A stretch of DNA of 64,000 nucleotides. Source: Sphingobium sp. Z007. Lineage in GTDB: Bacteria > Pseudomonadota > Alphaproteobacteria > Sphingomonadales > Sphingomonadaceae. The DNA lies in assembly GCF_900013425.1 (NCBI RefSeq), contig NZ_FBXK01000005.1, forward strand, positions 992,001 through 1,056,000, read 5' to 3'. A program made the position numbers and the translations under genes. Under the pieces are notes generated by a model that searched no databases, was not told the DNA's origin, and saw nothing but the letters and a program-made list of their open reading frames with translations. Below are positions 34,313 to 42,660 of this stretch, piece after piece (position 1 is the stretch's first letter; every line of letters begins with the position of its first letter).

Positions 34313-35221
34313 TCAGAAATCATAGGTCAAAGTCAGGCGGCTCAGCGTGTCGAGGTCGCGGGTGGCGAGCAAAGTCTCTGATTCATACTGGAGATTGTAG
34401 GAGAAAGCGGCCGACAGCCGCGTGCTGACCTTGGTTTCGACCGACGACAGGGCGTTGAGGGTATAGACGTCCGTTTCGGCATAGCCCGATGCGGTCTGCT
34501 TGAACGTCACCGTCGGCGTGGCGCGCCAGGCGAGCGCCATCGACCCGCGCACGCCCAATTTGGTTTCCCGCGGACCGATCATATATCTGACGTGACGGAT
34601 CGACGGGCCGATATCGGCCGACAGATCGACCGGCTTGCTGACGATCAGCTTGTACCCGACGCCGACCGATGTGGTGTAGCGTTCGTCATAGCCGATCGAC
34701 GTGTCCCGTTCGAATTGGGCCAGGCCATAGATGAAGCCGCGTGGATCAAATTCATATTTGGGTTCGTAACCCGCAAAATAGCGCTCGCGCGAGGTGACGC
34801 CGTTAGCGCGGCGATAATCGGCGGCGGCGGTCAGTTTGTGCGACCATTGCAGGCCTGCGCGAGTCGCGGTCGCGGCCAGGGTTATGCCCAGTTCGCTGGT
34901 GGAACCGGTGGACCGGAACCCGCCGGCCTCGACCCGGCCGGTCCATAGTTCGTTGAAGCGCGCTTCGCGAATCACCGTGTCGTGGGTCGCCTTGGTCCGT
35001 TCCTTCCAGCTATTGACCATGCGCTGGATTTCATCGGCCGATGCCGGATTGGTCTGCTTGGCGATCTTGGACACGGTGGCGATGTCCGTTTCATTGCCGT
35101 TGGCGATCGCCGCCTCCATCATCTCACGGACGGCGGGCGGCAACAGAGCCGATTCGGCCGCTTGGCCCGCGGCGGGCAGGGCGGCGATCAGCAACGACAG
35201 GGGGATCGTACGGGCATGCAT
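34313..35221 (-). CDS. DUF481 / YdiY-like outer membrane protein
   Basis: 302 aa with a signal peptide (MHARTIPLSLLIAALPAAGQA). After a helical N-terminal stretch (residues about 25-80), the rest alternates like outer-membrane beta strands and ends in LTLTYDF, an aromatic C-terminus typical for BAM-inserted barrels. It matches the DUF481 (YdiY-like) family of putative outer-membrane, salt-stress-related proteins. It is on the same strand as the ast operon, about 60 bp upstream, and may or may not share its promoter. Confidence 0.87.
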   Translation of the reverse strand: MHARTIPLSLLIAALPAAGQAAESALLPPAVREMMEAAIANGNETDIATVSKIAKQTNPASADEIQRMVNSWKERTKATHDTVIREARFNELWTGRVEAGGFRSTGSTSELGITLAATATRAGLQWSHKLTAAADYRRANGVTSRERYFAGYEPKYEFDPRGFIYGLAQFERDTSIGYDERYTTSVGVGYKLIVSKPVDLSADIGPSIRHVRYMIGPRETKLGVRGSMALAWRATPTVTFKQTASGYAETDVYTLNALSSVETKVSTRLSAAFSYNLQYESETLLATRDLDTLSRLTLTYDF

Positions 35222-35276
35222 GGTCCCGTCATAGCCAAGCGACAGCGGATTTTAAGCCCCTAATGCGCCTTATGGG

Positions 35277-35762
35277 TCATATAAGCGCCCGGAACTCCTG
35301 CAATATGTCGCGATACAGCTTGCGCTTGAACGGCACGATCAGGTCGGGCAGCGTTTCGGGCGAAGTCCATTTCCATTCCCGGAACTCCGGGTCTTTGGTC
35401 TGAATATCGATATCGCTATCCTGGCCGATGAAGCGGGCCAGATACCAATATTGGCGCTGGCCGCGATATTTGCCGCCCCATAATTTACCGACCAGTTCGG
35501 GCGGCAGATCGTAGAAATGCTCGTCCTTCGCCTTTGCGATAATCTCGACCAGGTCTGGCCGAATGCCGGTTTCTTCCTGCAATTCGCGCAGCGCAGCCGC
35601 CTTGGCGGCTTCACCATCATCAATGCCGCCCTGCGGCATCTGCCATGCCTCGACGACATTATCGAGACGCTGACCGACGAACACCATGCCATCCATGTTC
35701 ACCAGCATGATCCCGACGCAGGGCCGGTATGGCAGTATATTGTCATTCGGCATCGACGCCAT
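35277..35762 (-). CDS. rppH: RNA pyrophosphohydrolase (Nudix)
   Basis: 161 aa from the ATG at 35762, which follows GGGGATGAC; a second ATG at 35753 is also possible. RppH removes pyrophosphate from 5' triphosphate mRNA ends to start decay. YRPCVGIMLVNMDGMVFVGQR is the family start. The Nudix box fits GX5EX7REUXEEXGU (GGIDDGEAAK... RELQEETGI), and YRGQRQYWYLARF follows. It is alone on the minus strand and divergent from the photolyase gene. Confidence 0.95.
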   Translation of the reverse strand: MASMPNDNILPYRPCVGIMLVNMDGMVFVGQRLDNVVEAWQMPQGGIDDGEAAKAAALRELQEETGIRPDLVEIIAKAKDEHFYDLPPELVGKLWGGKYRGQRQYWYLARFIGQDSDIDIQTKDPEFREWKWTSPETLPDLIVPFKRKLYRDILQEFRALI

Positions 35763-35992
35763 GTCATCCCCAAAAATTCGGTTCCTGGCGACCCTAACGC
35801 ATGAAGGTCGCCATCGGCGCCGACATCTGGCGCACGGGCCAGAATAGGCGGACGAAGCGGCGGCGTCCATCGGCCGAATCATCGGCCCGTTGATTTGCGA
35901 CGAGCGGGGCGTCCACGGGGGATGGGGCCGTGAAGCCAATATGCCCCAAATTACCACTTGGAACCGGTCGCGCCGCGGCGCATTGCCCTGCC

Positions 35993-37369
35993 ATGTCCGA
36001 TCCCGTCCTGCTCTGGCTTCGCCAGGATCTCCGTCTATCCGATCAGCCCGCCCTGGCCGCCGCCGTCAGCGAAGGCCCGGTGATCCCCGTCTATATCCTG
36101 GACGATGAAGGGCCGCGCCAATGGAAGATGGGCGGCGCGGCGCGCTGGTGGCTGCACCATAGCCTTGCGCGGCTGGACGAGAGCCTGCGCGCCAAGGGAT
36201 CGCGCCTGATCCTGCGGCGCGGGCGCAGTGCGGATATGCTGGCGGCGCTCGCGAAAGAGGTCGGCGCGTCGCGGGTCCATGCGCTGCATCATTATGAACC
36301 CTGGTGGCGCAATGCGGAAAAGGCGGTAGGCAAGGCGCTCGACCTGTGCCTCCATGACGGCGGCCTGTTGCTGCCGCCGGGCGCGGTGCGGACCGGGGCG
36401 GGGGGCATGTATCGCATCTACACGCCCTTTTCCCGCGCCGTGATGGAGCATATGCCGCCGCCCGCGCCGCATCCCGCGCCGCAACGGATCGATGGGCCGG
36501 CGCATTGGCCGACGAGCGATTCGCTGGACGACTGGGGCTTGCTGCCGACGAAACCGGACTGGGCGGTGGGTTTCGGGGCGGATTGGACGCCGGGCGAGAA
36601 GGGTGCGCGCACCAATGTCGCCAATTTTCTTAATGAGGTCGGGGATTATCCGACTGCGCGCAATCTGCCCTCGGTCGAGGGGACGTCGCGCCTGTCGCCG
36701 CATCTGCACTTCGGCGAGGTGTCGCCGGCCTATGTCTGGCGGCGGGTCGAATCTTCAGGCCATGATGCAACGATCTTCCTTAAGGAGCTGATCTGGCGCG
36801 ATTATGCGCATGTCCAGATTTTCGAGCTGCCAACCTATGGGTCCGAAAATGCACGGTCGGATTTCGATGCGCTGCCATGGCGGGACTTGCGGGAAGCGGG
36901 GGCCGACTTTACCGCGTGGAAGACGGGCACGACCGGTTACCCGATCGTGGACGCCGGAATGCGGCAGCTTTGGACCACGGGATGGATGCATAACCGTGTG
37001 CGCATGATTGCCGCCAGCTTCCTCATCAAACATCTGCTGATCGACTGGCGGCATGGGGCGCGCTGGTTCTGGGACACGCTGGTCGATGCGGATTACGCCA
37101 ATAACAGCGTCAATTGGCAATGGGTCGCGGGCAGCGGCGTCGATGCCAATCTGTTCACGCGAATCATGGCGCCGCTGACCCAATCCGACAAGTTCGACGC
37201 GGCCGACTATATCCGGTCGTGGGTGCCGGAACTGGCGGACCTGCCGGATGCGACGATTCACGATCCCGATGCCCATGGCGCGCGTCCGGCCGCCTATCCG
37301 GCGAAGATCATCGGCCATCGCGAAGGGCGGGAGCGGGCGCTGGCAGCCTATCGTGATAGCAAGGGGTGA
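35993..37369 (+). CDS. phrB: Deoxyribodipyrimidine photolyase
   Basis: 458 aa from the ATG at 35993 (in-frame codons upstream look non-coding). Repairs cyclobutane pyrimidine dimers with blue light using FAD and an antenna. The N-terminal photolyase domain starts DPVLLWLRQDLRLSDQPAL; the C-terminal FAD domain contains GTSRLSPHLHFGEVSP, GWMHNRVRMIAASFLIK and the signature DADYANNSVNWQWVAGSG. Its length is normal for the class I family. It is followed closely by cfa on the same strand. Confidence 0.96.
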   Translation: MSDPVLLWLRQDLRLSDQPALAAAVSEGPVIPVYILDDEGPRQWKMGGAARWWLHHSLARLDESLRAKGSRLILRRGRSADMLAALAKEVGASRVHALHHYEPWWRNAEKAVGKALDLCLHDGGLLLPPGAVRTGAGGMYRIYTPFSRAVMEHMPPPAPHPAPQRIDGPAHWPTSDSLDDWGLLPTKPDWAVGFGADWTPGEKGARTNVANFLNEVGDYPTARNLPSVEGTSRLSPHLHFGEVSPAYVWRRVESSGHDATIFLKELIWRDYAHVQIFELPTYGSENARSDFDALPWRDLREAGADFTAWKTGTTGYPIVDAGMRQLWTTGWMHNRVRMIAASFLIKHLLIDWRHGARWFWDTLVDADYANNSVNWQWVAGSGVDANLFTRIMAPLTQSDKFDAADYIRSWVPELADLPDATIHDPDAHGARPAAYPAKIIGHREGRERALAAYRDSKG

Positions 37370-37405
37370 TTGCAGCGGAGGCCGGGTTGCGGCAGGAATG
37401 GCGTC

Positions 37406-38671
37406 ATGAACGCCATCACTCCCCGGCGCGGTCGGCGCGCGCTATCGGTCAAGCATCCACCGCGATCCCTTTCGCCGGGTGTGGGCTCGCGTCTGCTGGC
37501 ACCCTTATTCCATCGTTTGCTCGATCGGATCGACCAGGGGCTGGCCGAAGGCGGGCTGCAAGCCTCGCTCCCTGACGGCACGCGCCGCCTGCTGGGTGGT
37601 AGAGCACCGGGGCCGCATTGCGAGGTGGACCTGCGATCCTGGCGGGCGCTGGTGCGGCTGGCGGTGGGCGGATCGGCCGGCTGGTATCGCGCCTGGGCCG
37701 CGGGGGAATGGGCGAGTCCCGATCCGGTGCCGCTCTTCGCCCTCTTCATGCGCAACGCGGCGGCGCTGGGGCAGGCGGCGCGGCCGCGCGGGCCGGGGCG
37801 GTGGATTGGGCGCGCTATGCATTGGCTGCGGCGCAACAGCCGGACCGGTTCGCGGCATAATATCGCCTATCATTATGATTTGGGGAATGATTTCTACCGG
37901 CTCTGGCTGGATGAAACTATGCATTATTCAAGCGCGTTGTTCGTCGATCCTACGAATGAACATGAGGATTTCGAGCAGGCGCAACGGCGCAAGGTCGATG
38001 CGATCCTAGACCGGCTGGACGTGAAGGACGGCGCGTCGCTGCTGGAAATCGGATGCGGCTGGGGTGGGCTGGCTGAACAGGCGATGGAGCGCTGCGCGAT
38101 CGCCTATAGCGGGCTGACCCTCTCGGTCGAGCAGGCCGACTATGCCCGCGACCGGTTGGGGTCGGGGGCACAAATTTTGCTGACCGACTATCGTGATGCG
38201 CAAGGCCAATATGACGCCATCGCCAGCGTCGAGATGGTGGAGGCCGTGGGCCAAGCCTATTGGCCCGCCTATCTGGCCGCCATCCACCGGTTGCTCAAGC
38301 CCGGCGGCAAGGCGGCGATCCAATATATATTGATCGATGACGCGATTTTCGAACGCTATGCCCGCGGCGCAGACTTCATCCAGACCTATATCTTTCCCGG
38401 CGGGATGCTGATGTCGGAAAGTCGGTTTCGTGCGTCGGCGGAGACGCAGGGGCTGGAATGGCGCGACGTGCGCCGCTTCGGTCTGGATTATGCCGAAACG
38501 CTGCGCCGCTGGCGCGAGCGGTTCGACCAGGCGATCGAGGAAGGCTTGCTGCCCGCCAGTTTCGACCAGCATTTCGTGGCCTTATGGCGCTATTATCTCA
38601 TGTATTGCGAAGGTGGTTTTCGCGGCGGCGGCATCGACGTGGCGCAGGTGACGCTGGTCAAGCCAGCCTAG
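37406..38671 (+). CDS. cfa: Cyclopropane-fatty-acyl-phospholipid synthase family protein
   Basis: 421 aa from the ATG at 37406, preceded by AGGAA. SAM-dependent methyltransferase that adds a methylene bridge to unsaturated acyl chains in membrane lipids. Motifs: HNIAYHYDLGNDFYRLWLD, MHYSSALF, the SAM loop LLEIGCGWGGLAEQA, and KAAIQYILIDD. A mycolic-acid-like C-terminal domain closes it. It lies 36 bp after phrB, so the two may be co-transcribed; the arrangement photolyase-CFA is common in sphingomonads and may be a light or stress module, which is inference. Confidence 0.93.
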   Translation: MNAITPRRGRRALSVKHPPRSLSPGVGSRLLAPLFHRLLDRIDQGLAEGGLQASLPDGTRRLLGGRAPGPHCEVDLRSWRALVRLAVGGSAGWYRAWAAGEWASPDPVPLFALFMRNAAALGQAARPRGPGRWIGRAMHWLRRNSRTGSRHNIAYHYDLGNDFYRLWLDETMHYSSALFVDPTNEHEDFEQAQRRKVDAILDRLDVKDGASLLEIGCGWGGLAEQAMERCAIAYSGLTLSVEQADYARDRLGSGAQILLTDYRDAQGQYDAIASVEMVEAVGQAYWPAYLAAIHRLLKPGGKAAIQYILIDDAIFERYARGADFIQTYIFPGGMLMSESRFRASAETQGLEWRDVRRFGLDYAETLRRWRERFDQAIEEGLLPASFDQHFVALWRYYLMYCEGGFRGGGIDVAQVTLVKPA

Positions 38672-38674
38672 GCC

Positions 38675-39391
38675 TCAACCCTCGACGCGCATCCGATGGC
38701 CGGTCGGCGTATCCGATGCAACCAGATCGACGATAGCGCCCGCCACCACTTCCGGCCCCTTGAGGCTCGCCGGGTCTTCGCCGGGGAAGGCGCGGGCGCG
38801 CATCGCCGTGCGGGTGGCGCCCGGATCGACGATGTGGGTGCGGATGGCGGAAATGTTCTTCATCTCCTCGCCATAAGCGCCGACCAGCGTTTCCAGCGCC
38901 GCCTTCGACGCGCCATAGGCGCCCCAATAGGCCCGCGGCGTGACGACCGAGGAGGTGAGCGCCACCACCCGCGCGTCACTGCTGGCCCGCAACATGGGGT
39001 CGAAAGCGGCGATCATCGCCTGGGGCGCGGCGATGTTGAGCGTGAGGAGGCGCGCAAATTCCTTGGCGTCGATCGCCGGGACCGATGCCAGCGCGCCCAG
39101 CGTCGCGGCGTTGAGCACGAGAATGTCGAGCGCCTGCCAGCGTCCGCTTATCGCCTGCGCCAGACGCCCGATGCTCTCGCCATCGATCAGGTCGAGCGGG
39201 GCGATCGTCGCGTGACCGCCAGCCTTGTGGATACGATCCTCCACCTCTTCCAGTCCGCCTGTCGTCCGCGCGGTCAGCACGACATGCGCGCCCGCGGCCG
39301 CCAACGCCTCCGCCGTAGCCGCGCCGATGCCGCGACTCGCCCCGGTGACGAGCGCCAATTTGCCGGAAAGGGGAAGGTCGGAAGAAGACAT
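38675..39391 (-). CDS. SDR family NAD(P)-dependent oxidoreductase
   Basis: 238 aa from the ATG at 39391; a second ATG at 39397 would add two residues. Classical short-chain dehydrogenase: the cofactor motif TGASRGIGAATAEALAAAG, the NAG-like VLNAATLGAL and the active-site YGASKAALETL are seen. The substrate is not deducible. The start has a poor ribosome site: a family A repeat ends only a few bases before it (39398), so translation may rely on the repeat-derived ACGGA or be leaderless. It ends close to the convergent cfa gene. Confidence 0.92.
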   Translation of the reverse strand: MSSSDLPLSGKLALVTGASRGIGAATAEALAAAGAHVVLTARTTGGLEEVEDRIHKAGGHATIAPLDLIDGESIGRLAQAISGRWQALDILVLNAATLGALASVPAIDAKEFARLLTLNIAAPQAMIAAFDPMLRASSDARVVALTSSVVTPRAYWGAYGASKAALETLVGAYGEEMKNISAIRTHIVDPGATRTAMRARAFPGEDPASLKGPEVVAGAIVDLVASDTPTGHRMRVEG

Positions 39392-39397
39392 ATACAT

Positions 39398-39550
39398 CCG
39401 TTCGTGCTGAGTAGGGGCTGAGCTTGCCGAAGTCCCGTATCGAAGCATCCTTCGATACGCCACTTCGACTTCACCGAAGGTGAAGTTTACCCAGAGCGCC
39501 TGCTGCAAGCAGGCACTCGAAGGGCTCAGTGGCTACTCAGGACGAACGGG
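39398..39550. repeat. REP-like compound palindromic repeat, family A copy 3
   Basis: CCGTTCGTGCTGAGTAG at 39398 is inverted to CTACTCAGGACGAACGG at the right end. Further inner hairpins (CGTATCGAAG-CATC-CTTCGATACG; GCGCCTGCTGCAAGCAGGC) make this a larger, nested element. It fills the gap between purF and the SDR gene, both on the minus strand. Confidence 0.88.
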
Positions 39551-39563
39551 CTGATGTGAAGGG

Positions 39564-41042
39564 TCAGACGACGCGCTCGGCAAGCAATTCCAACTGGTTG
39601 GTCACCACTACGTCATCCTGGTCGGTGAGCGTCGTGGGATAATCGCCAGTGAAACAGGCGTCGCAATATTGCGGGCGGATGTCGGCGCGCTTGGCTTCGC
39701 CCAGCGCCTTGTACAGGCCGTCGATCGAGATGAAGGACAGGCTGTCGGCATGGATGAAGTCCTGCATCCCGCCCACGTCCAGCTTGTGCGCCAGCAACTT
39801 GGTGCGTTCGGGCGTGTCGACGCCGTAGAAGCAGCTATGCTTGGTCGGCGGGCTGGCGATGCGCATATGGACCTCCGCAGCGCCGGCTTCGCGCATCATC
39901 TGCACGATCTTCAAGCTGGTGGTGCCACGCACGATCGAATCGTCGATCAGCACGATCTTCTTGCCCTGGATCAGCGCGCGATTGGCGTTGTGCTTGAGCT
40001 TCACGCCCAGATGGCGGACCTTGTCCCCCGGCTGGATGAAGGTGCGGCCGATATAATGCGAGCGGATGATGCCCAGTTCGAACGGGATACCCGATTGCTG
40101 GGCATAGCCGATCGCTGCGGGGACGCCGCTGTCGGGAACGGGGATGACATAGTCCGCATCGACCGGATTTTCGATCGCCAACTGCGCGCCGATCGCCTTG
40201 CGCACCGAATAGACGCTGGAGCCGTCCACGATCGAATCGGGGCGACTGAAATAGACATGTTCGAAGATGCAGGGGCGCGGATGCACGTCGCCGAAGGGAC
40301 GGTGCGAGCGGATGTCGCCTTCATTGGTGACAATCACCAACTCGCCCGGATCGATGGTGCGGACATAGTCGGCACCGACCACGTCGAGCGCGACGGTTTC
40401 CGAGGCGAAGATAGTGGTTTCACCGAGCGTGCCCATCACCAGCGGGCGGATACCCAAGGGGTCGCGGCAGGCGATCATGCCTTCGGGCGTCATCACGATC
40501 AGCGAATAGGCGCCCTCGACCTGTTTCAACGCATCGATGAACTTGTCGAGCAGGGTGCGATAGCTGGACGTCGCCACCAGATGGATGATGACTTCGGTGT
40601 CGGAGGTCGACTGGAAGATGGAGCCGCGGCGAATCAGTTCGCGGCGCAGCTTCATCGCGTTGGAGATATTGCCATTATGGGCAATGGCGAAACCGCCGGA
40701 ATTCAGTTCCGCATAAAGCGGCTGGACGTTGCGCAGCGACGTTTCGCCGGTGGTGGAATAGCGCACATGGCCGCAGGCGGTATCGCCGGGCAGGCCGCGA
40801 ATCACCTCGTCCCGGTCGAAATTGCCGGCCACATGGCCCATCGCCCGGTGGGTATGGAAATCATGCCCGTCCCAGCTGGTGATGCCTGCGGCTTCTTGCC
40901 CGCGATGTTGCAGGGCGTGAAGGCCAAGCGCGACGATGGCAGACGCTGTTTCCGCGCGGGAAACACCGAAAATGCCACATTCCTCGCGCAACTTGTCGTC
41001 GTCGAAGGGGTTTGTCGTAATCATGGGTGCGAGCGGTTCCAT
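39564..41042 (-). CDS. purF: Amidophosphoribosyltransferase
   Basis: 492 aa from the ATG at 41042, where AGGA lies six bases upstream; an alternative ATG is at 41024. First committed step of purine synthesis (PRPP to phosphoribosylamine using glutamine). The N-terminal Ntn glutaminase has the nucleophile in LREECGIFGVS, so a short propeptide is removed. The PRPP-binding loop IVLIDDSIVRGTTS is present. Cysteines in CIFEHVYF, SCFYGVD and CDACFTGDYP match the Fe-S-containing, propeptide-bearing type seen in Bacillus. Divergent from the ccm operon. Confidence 0.97.
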   Translation of the reverse strand: MEPLAPMITTNPFDDDKLREECGIFGVSRAETASAIVALGLHALQHRGQEAAGITSWDGHDFHTHRAMGHVAGNFDRDEVIRGLPGDTACGHVRYSTTGETSLRNVQPLYAELNSGGFAIAHNGNISNAMKLRRELIRRGSIFQSTSDTEVIIHLVATSSYRTLLDKFIDALKQVEGAYSLIVMTPEGMIACRDPLGIRPLVMGTLGETTIFASETVALDVVGADYVRTIDPGELVIVTNEGDIRSHRPFGDVHPRPCIFEHVYFSRPDSIVDGSSVYSVRKAIGAQLAIENPVDADYVIPVPDSGVPAAIGYAQQSGIPFELGIIRSHYIGRTFIQPGDKVRHLGVKLKHNANRALIQGKKIVLIDDSIVRGTTSLKIVQMMREAGAAEVHMRIASPPTKHSCFYGVDTPERTKLLAHKLDVGGMQDFIHADSLSFISIDGLYKALGEAKRADIRPQYCDACFTGDYPTTLTDQDDVVVTNQLELLAERVV

Positions 41043-41227
41043 AGCCGTTCCTGACAGGCCCACAGGGCCGTCTTTGGCCGCGCATATAGTGCGTTACTCC
41101 CCCTTTGTCGCCCTCCTGTCATAAAAAAGCGTGCCGGGCCGCGGCAACGCTGCGTTTCGCGGGCTTGGCCATCGTCAAAATGCCCTACTGGCGTTGCCTT
41201 GCGCGCGCGGCTAAAGACGCAGCCCTG

Positions 41228-41953
41228 ATGCACCGCTTCGCCAATCCCGCCCGCTTTTTGAAGATCGCGCGTCCGCTGACGGGCTGGCTGTTCTGGCCCG
41301 GCCTGCTGCTGCTGATCGTCGGCTGCGCCTGCGGACTTTTCCTGACCCCGGCCGACTATCTGCAGGGGCAAACGGTGCGCATCCTTTATATCCATGTGCC
41401 CGCCGCCTGGCTCGGCATGGGCGGCTGGAGCGGGATCGCGATCGCCGCGCTGATGCAACTGGTGTGGAAGCATCCGCTGGCCGCTGTCGCCGGACGCGCC
41501 ATCGCCGCGCCGGGCGCGCTGTTCACCGCCATCTGCCTGATGACCGGCTCGATCTGGGGCCGGCCGACCTGGGGGACGTGGTGGGAATGGGACGGGCGGA
41601 TGACCTCGATGCTGGTCCTTTTCTTCCTCTATCTGGGCTATATCGCGCTGGGTAACGCCAGCGCGCGGCAGGCGCAGCAGGGCGGGGTCAGCAATGTGAC
41701 CGCCATTTTCGGGCTGGTCGGGGCGATCAACATTCCGATCATCAATCGGTCCGTGGTGTGGTGGAACAGCCTGCACCAGGGACCGTCCATCACGTTGCGC
41801 GGGTCGAGCATCGACGGATCGCTGCTGTGGCCGCTGGGCCTGACATTGCTGGGCTTCAGCCTGTTGTTCGGCGCGATCGTGCTGATGCGGATGCGCGCGA
41901 TCCTGGCGCACAACAAGGTCGAGGCGCGGATGCAGCGCCTGGCAAGAGGGTAG
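41228..41953 (+). CDS. ccmC: Haem exporter permease CcmC
   Basis: 241 aa from the ATG at 41228; the frame is open upstream to 41105 but looks non-coding. Inner-membrane protein with six transmembrane helices that passes haem to CcmE for cytochrome c maturation. The tryptophan-rich WWD haem-handling motif is seen as TWGTWWEWDGRMTS, and conserved His residues occur in YIHVPAAW and SLHQGPSITL. It starts the ccmC-D-E-F-G-H-I series. The transporter subunits CcmA and CcmB are not in this window. Confidence 0.96.
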   Translation: MHRFANPARFLKIARPLTGWLFWPGLLLLIVGCACGLFLTPADYLQGQTVRILYIHVPAAWLGMGGWSGIAIAALMQLVWKHPLAAVAGRAIAAPGALFTAICLMTGSIWGRPTWGTWWEWDGRMTSMLVLFFLYLGYIALGNASARQAQQGGVSNVTAIFGLVGAINIPIINRSVVWWNSLHQGPSITLRGSSIDGSLLWPLGLTLLGFSLLFGAIVLMRMRAILAHNKVEARMQRLARG

Positions 41954-41958
41954 GGGCG

Positions 41959-42090
41959 ATGAACCAATGGGCTTTCGTGATCGCCGCCTATGCGGTGACG
42001 CTGGCGGGCACGGCGATCGTCAGTGTCGTCAGTTGGCGCGCGATGCGTGCCGCTGAAAAGCGCGCCGATCGGATCGCTGAGCGGGCATGA
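41959..42090 (+). CDS. ccmD: Haem exporter protein CcmD
   Basis: 43 aa: a single transmembrane helix (AFVIAAYAVTLAGTAIVSVV) followed by a basic tail (RAAEKRADRIAERA), the standard CcmD layout. It helps release haem-loaded CcmE. It sits between ccmC and ccmE, with its stop overlapping the ccmE start (ATGA). Confidence 0.9.
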   Translation: MNQWAFVIAAYAVTLAGTAIVSVVSWRAMRAAEKRADRIAERA

Positions 42091-42533
42091 AAGCGAAACA
42101 TCAAAGACTCATTCTGGCGCTTGCGGCGCTGGTGGCGCTGGTGGGGGCGGGGCTGCTCGCGGCATCGGCGCTCAAAGATGAGGCCGCTTATTTCTACGCG
42201 CCCAGCGACGTCAGGACGAAGGGCGTCGAACCGGGCAAGGCCGTCCGGCTGGGCGGCATGGTGGTCAAGAACAGCCTCAAGCGCGCGGCCGACGGCGTCA
42301 CCATCCGGTTCGACGTGACCGACGGCAAGGCGACGGTGCCGGCAACCTTCAGCGGCATCGCGCCCGACCTGTTCAAGGAAGGCAGCGGCGTCGTGGCGGA
42401 GGGATCGTTCGACGCCAAAGGCATTTTCGTCGCCACCAACCTGCTTGCCAAGCATGACGAACGCTACATGCCTCGCGAACTGGAAGGCATGAGCTATAAT
42501 GAAAGCACGCATGAGATGAAGGCGGAACGATGA
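42087..42533 (+). CDS. ccmE: Cytochrome c maturation haem chaperone CcmE
   Basis: 148 aa. Periplasmic haem chaperone tethered by one N-terminal helix (residues about 7-27). The C-terminal OB-fold domain contains LAKHDERYMPRE, with His123 as the covalent haem ligand and Tyr127 in the usual HxxxY arrangement. The start overlaps ccmD. A family B repeat then separates it from ccmF, whereas all other junctions in the operon overlap or nearly touch. Confidence 0.96.
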   Translation: MKAKHQRLILALAALVALVGAGLLAASALKDEAAYFYAPSDVRTKGVEPGKAVRLGGMVVKNSLKRAADGVTIRFDVTDGKATVPATFSGIAPDLFKEGSGVVAEGSFDAKGIFVATNLLAKHDERYMPRELEGMSYNESTHEMKAER

Positions 42534-42551
42534 GGAATCTGCACGCACCTC

Positions 42552-42634
42552 GTCATCCCAGCGGAAGCTGGGATCTCACTGCCTTTCTGCCATGCGCGCA
42601 AGAAAAGAGAGATGCTAGCCTTCGCTGGCATGAC
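42552..42634. repeat. REP-like palindromic repeat, family B copy 3
   Basis: GTCATCCCAGCGGAAGCTGG at 42552 is inverted, with some divergence, against CTAGCCTTCGCTGGCATGAC at 42615-42634. It lies inside the ccm operon between ccmE and ccmF. Confidence 0.85.
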
Positions 42635-42660
42635 GGATATGCGATTGAGGGGCAGCGCGC

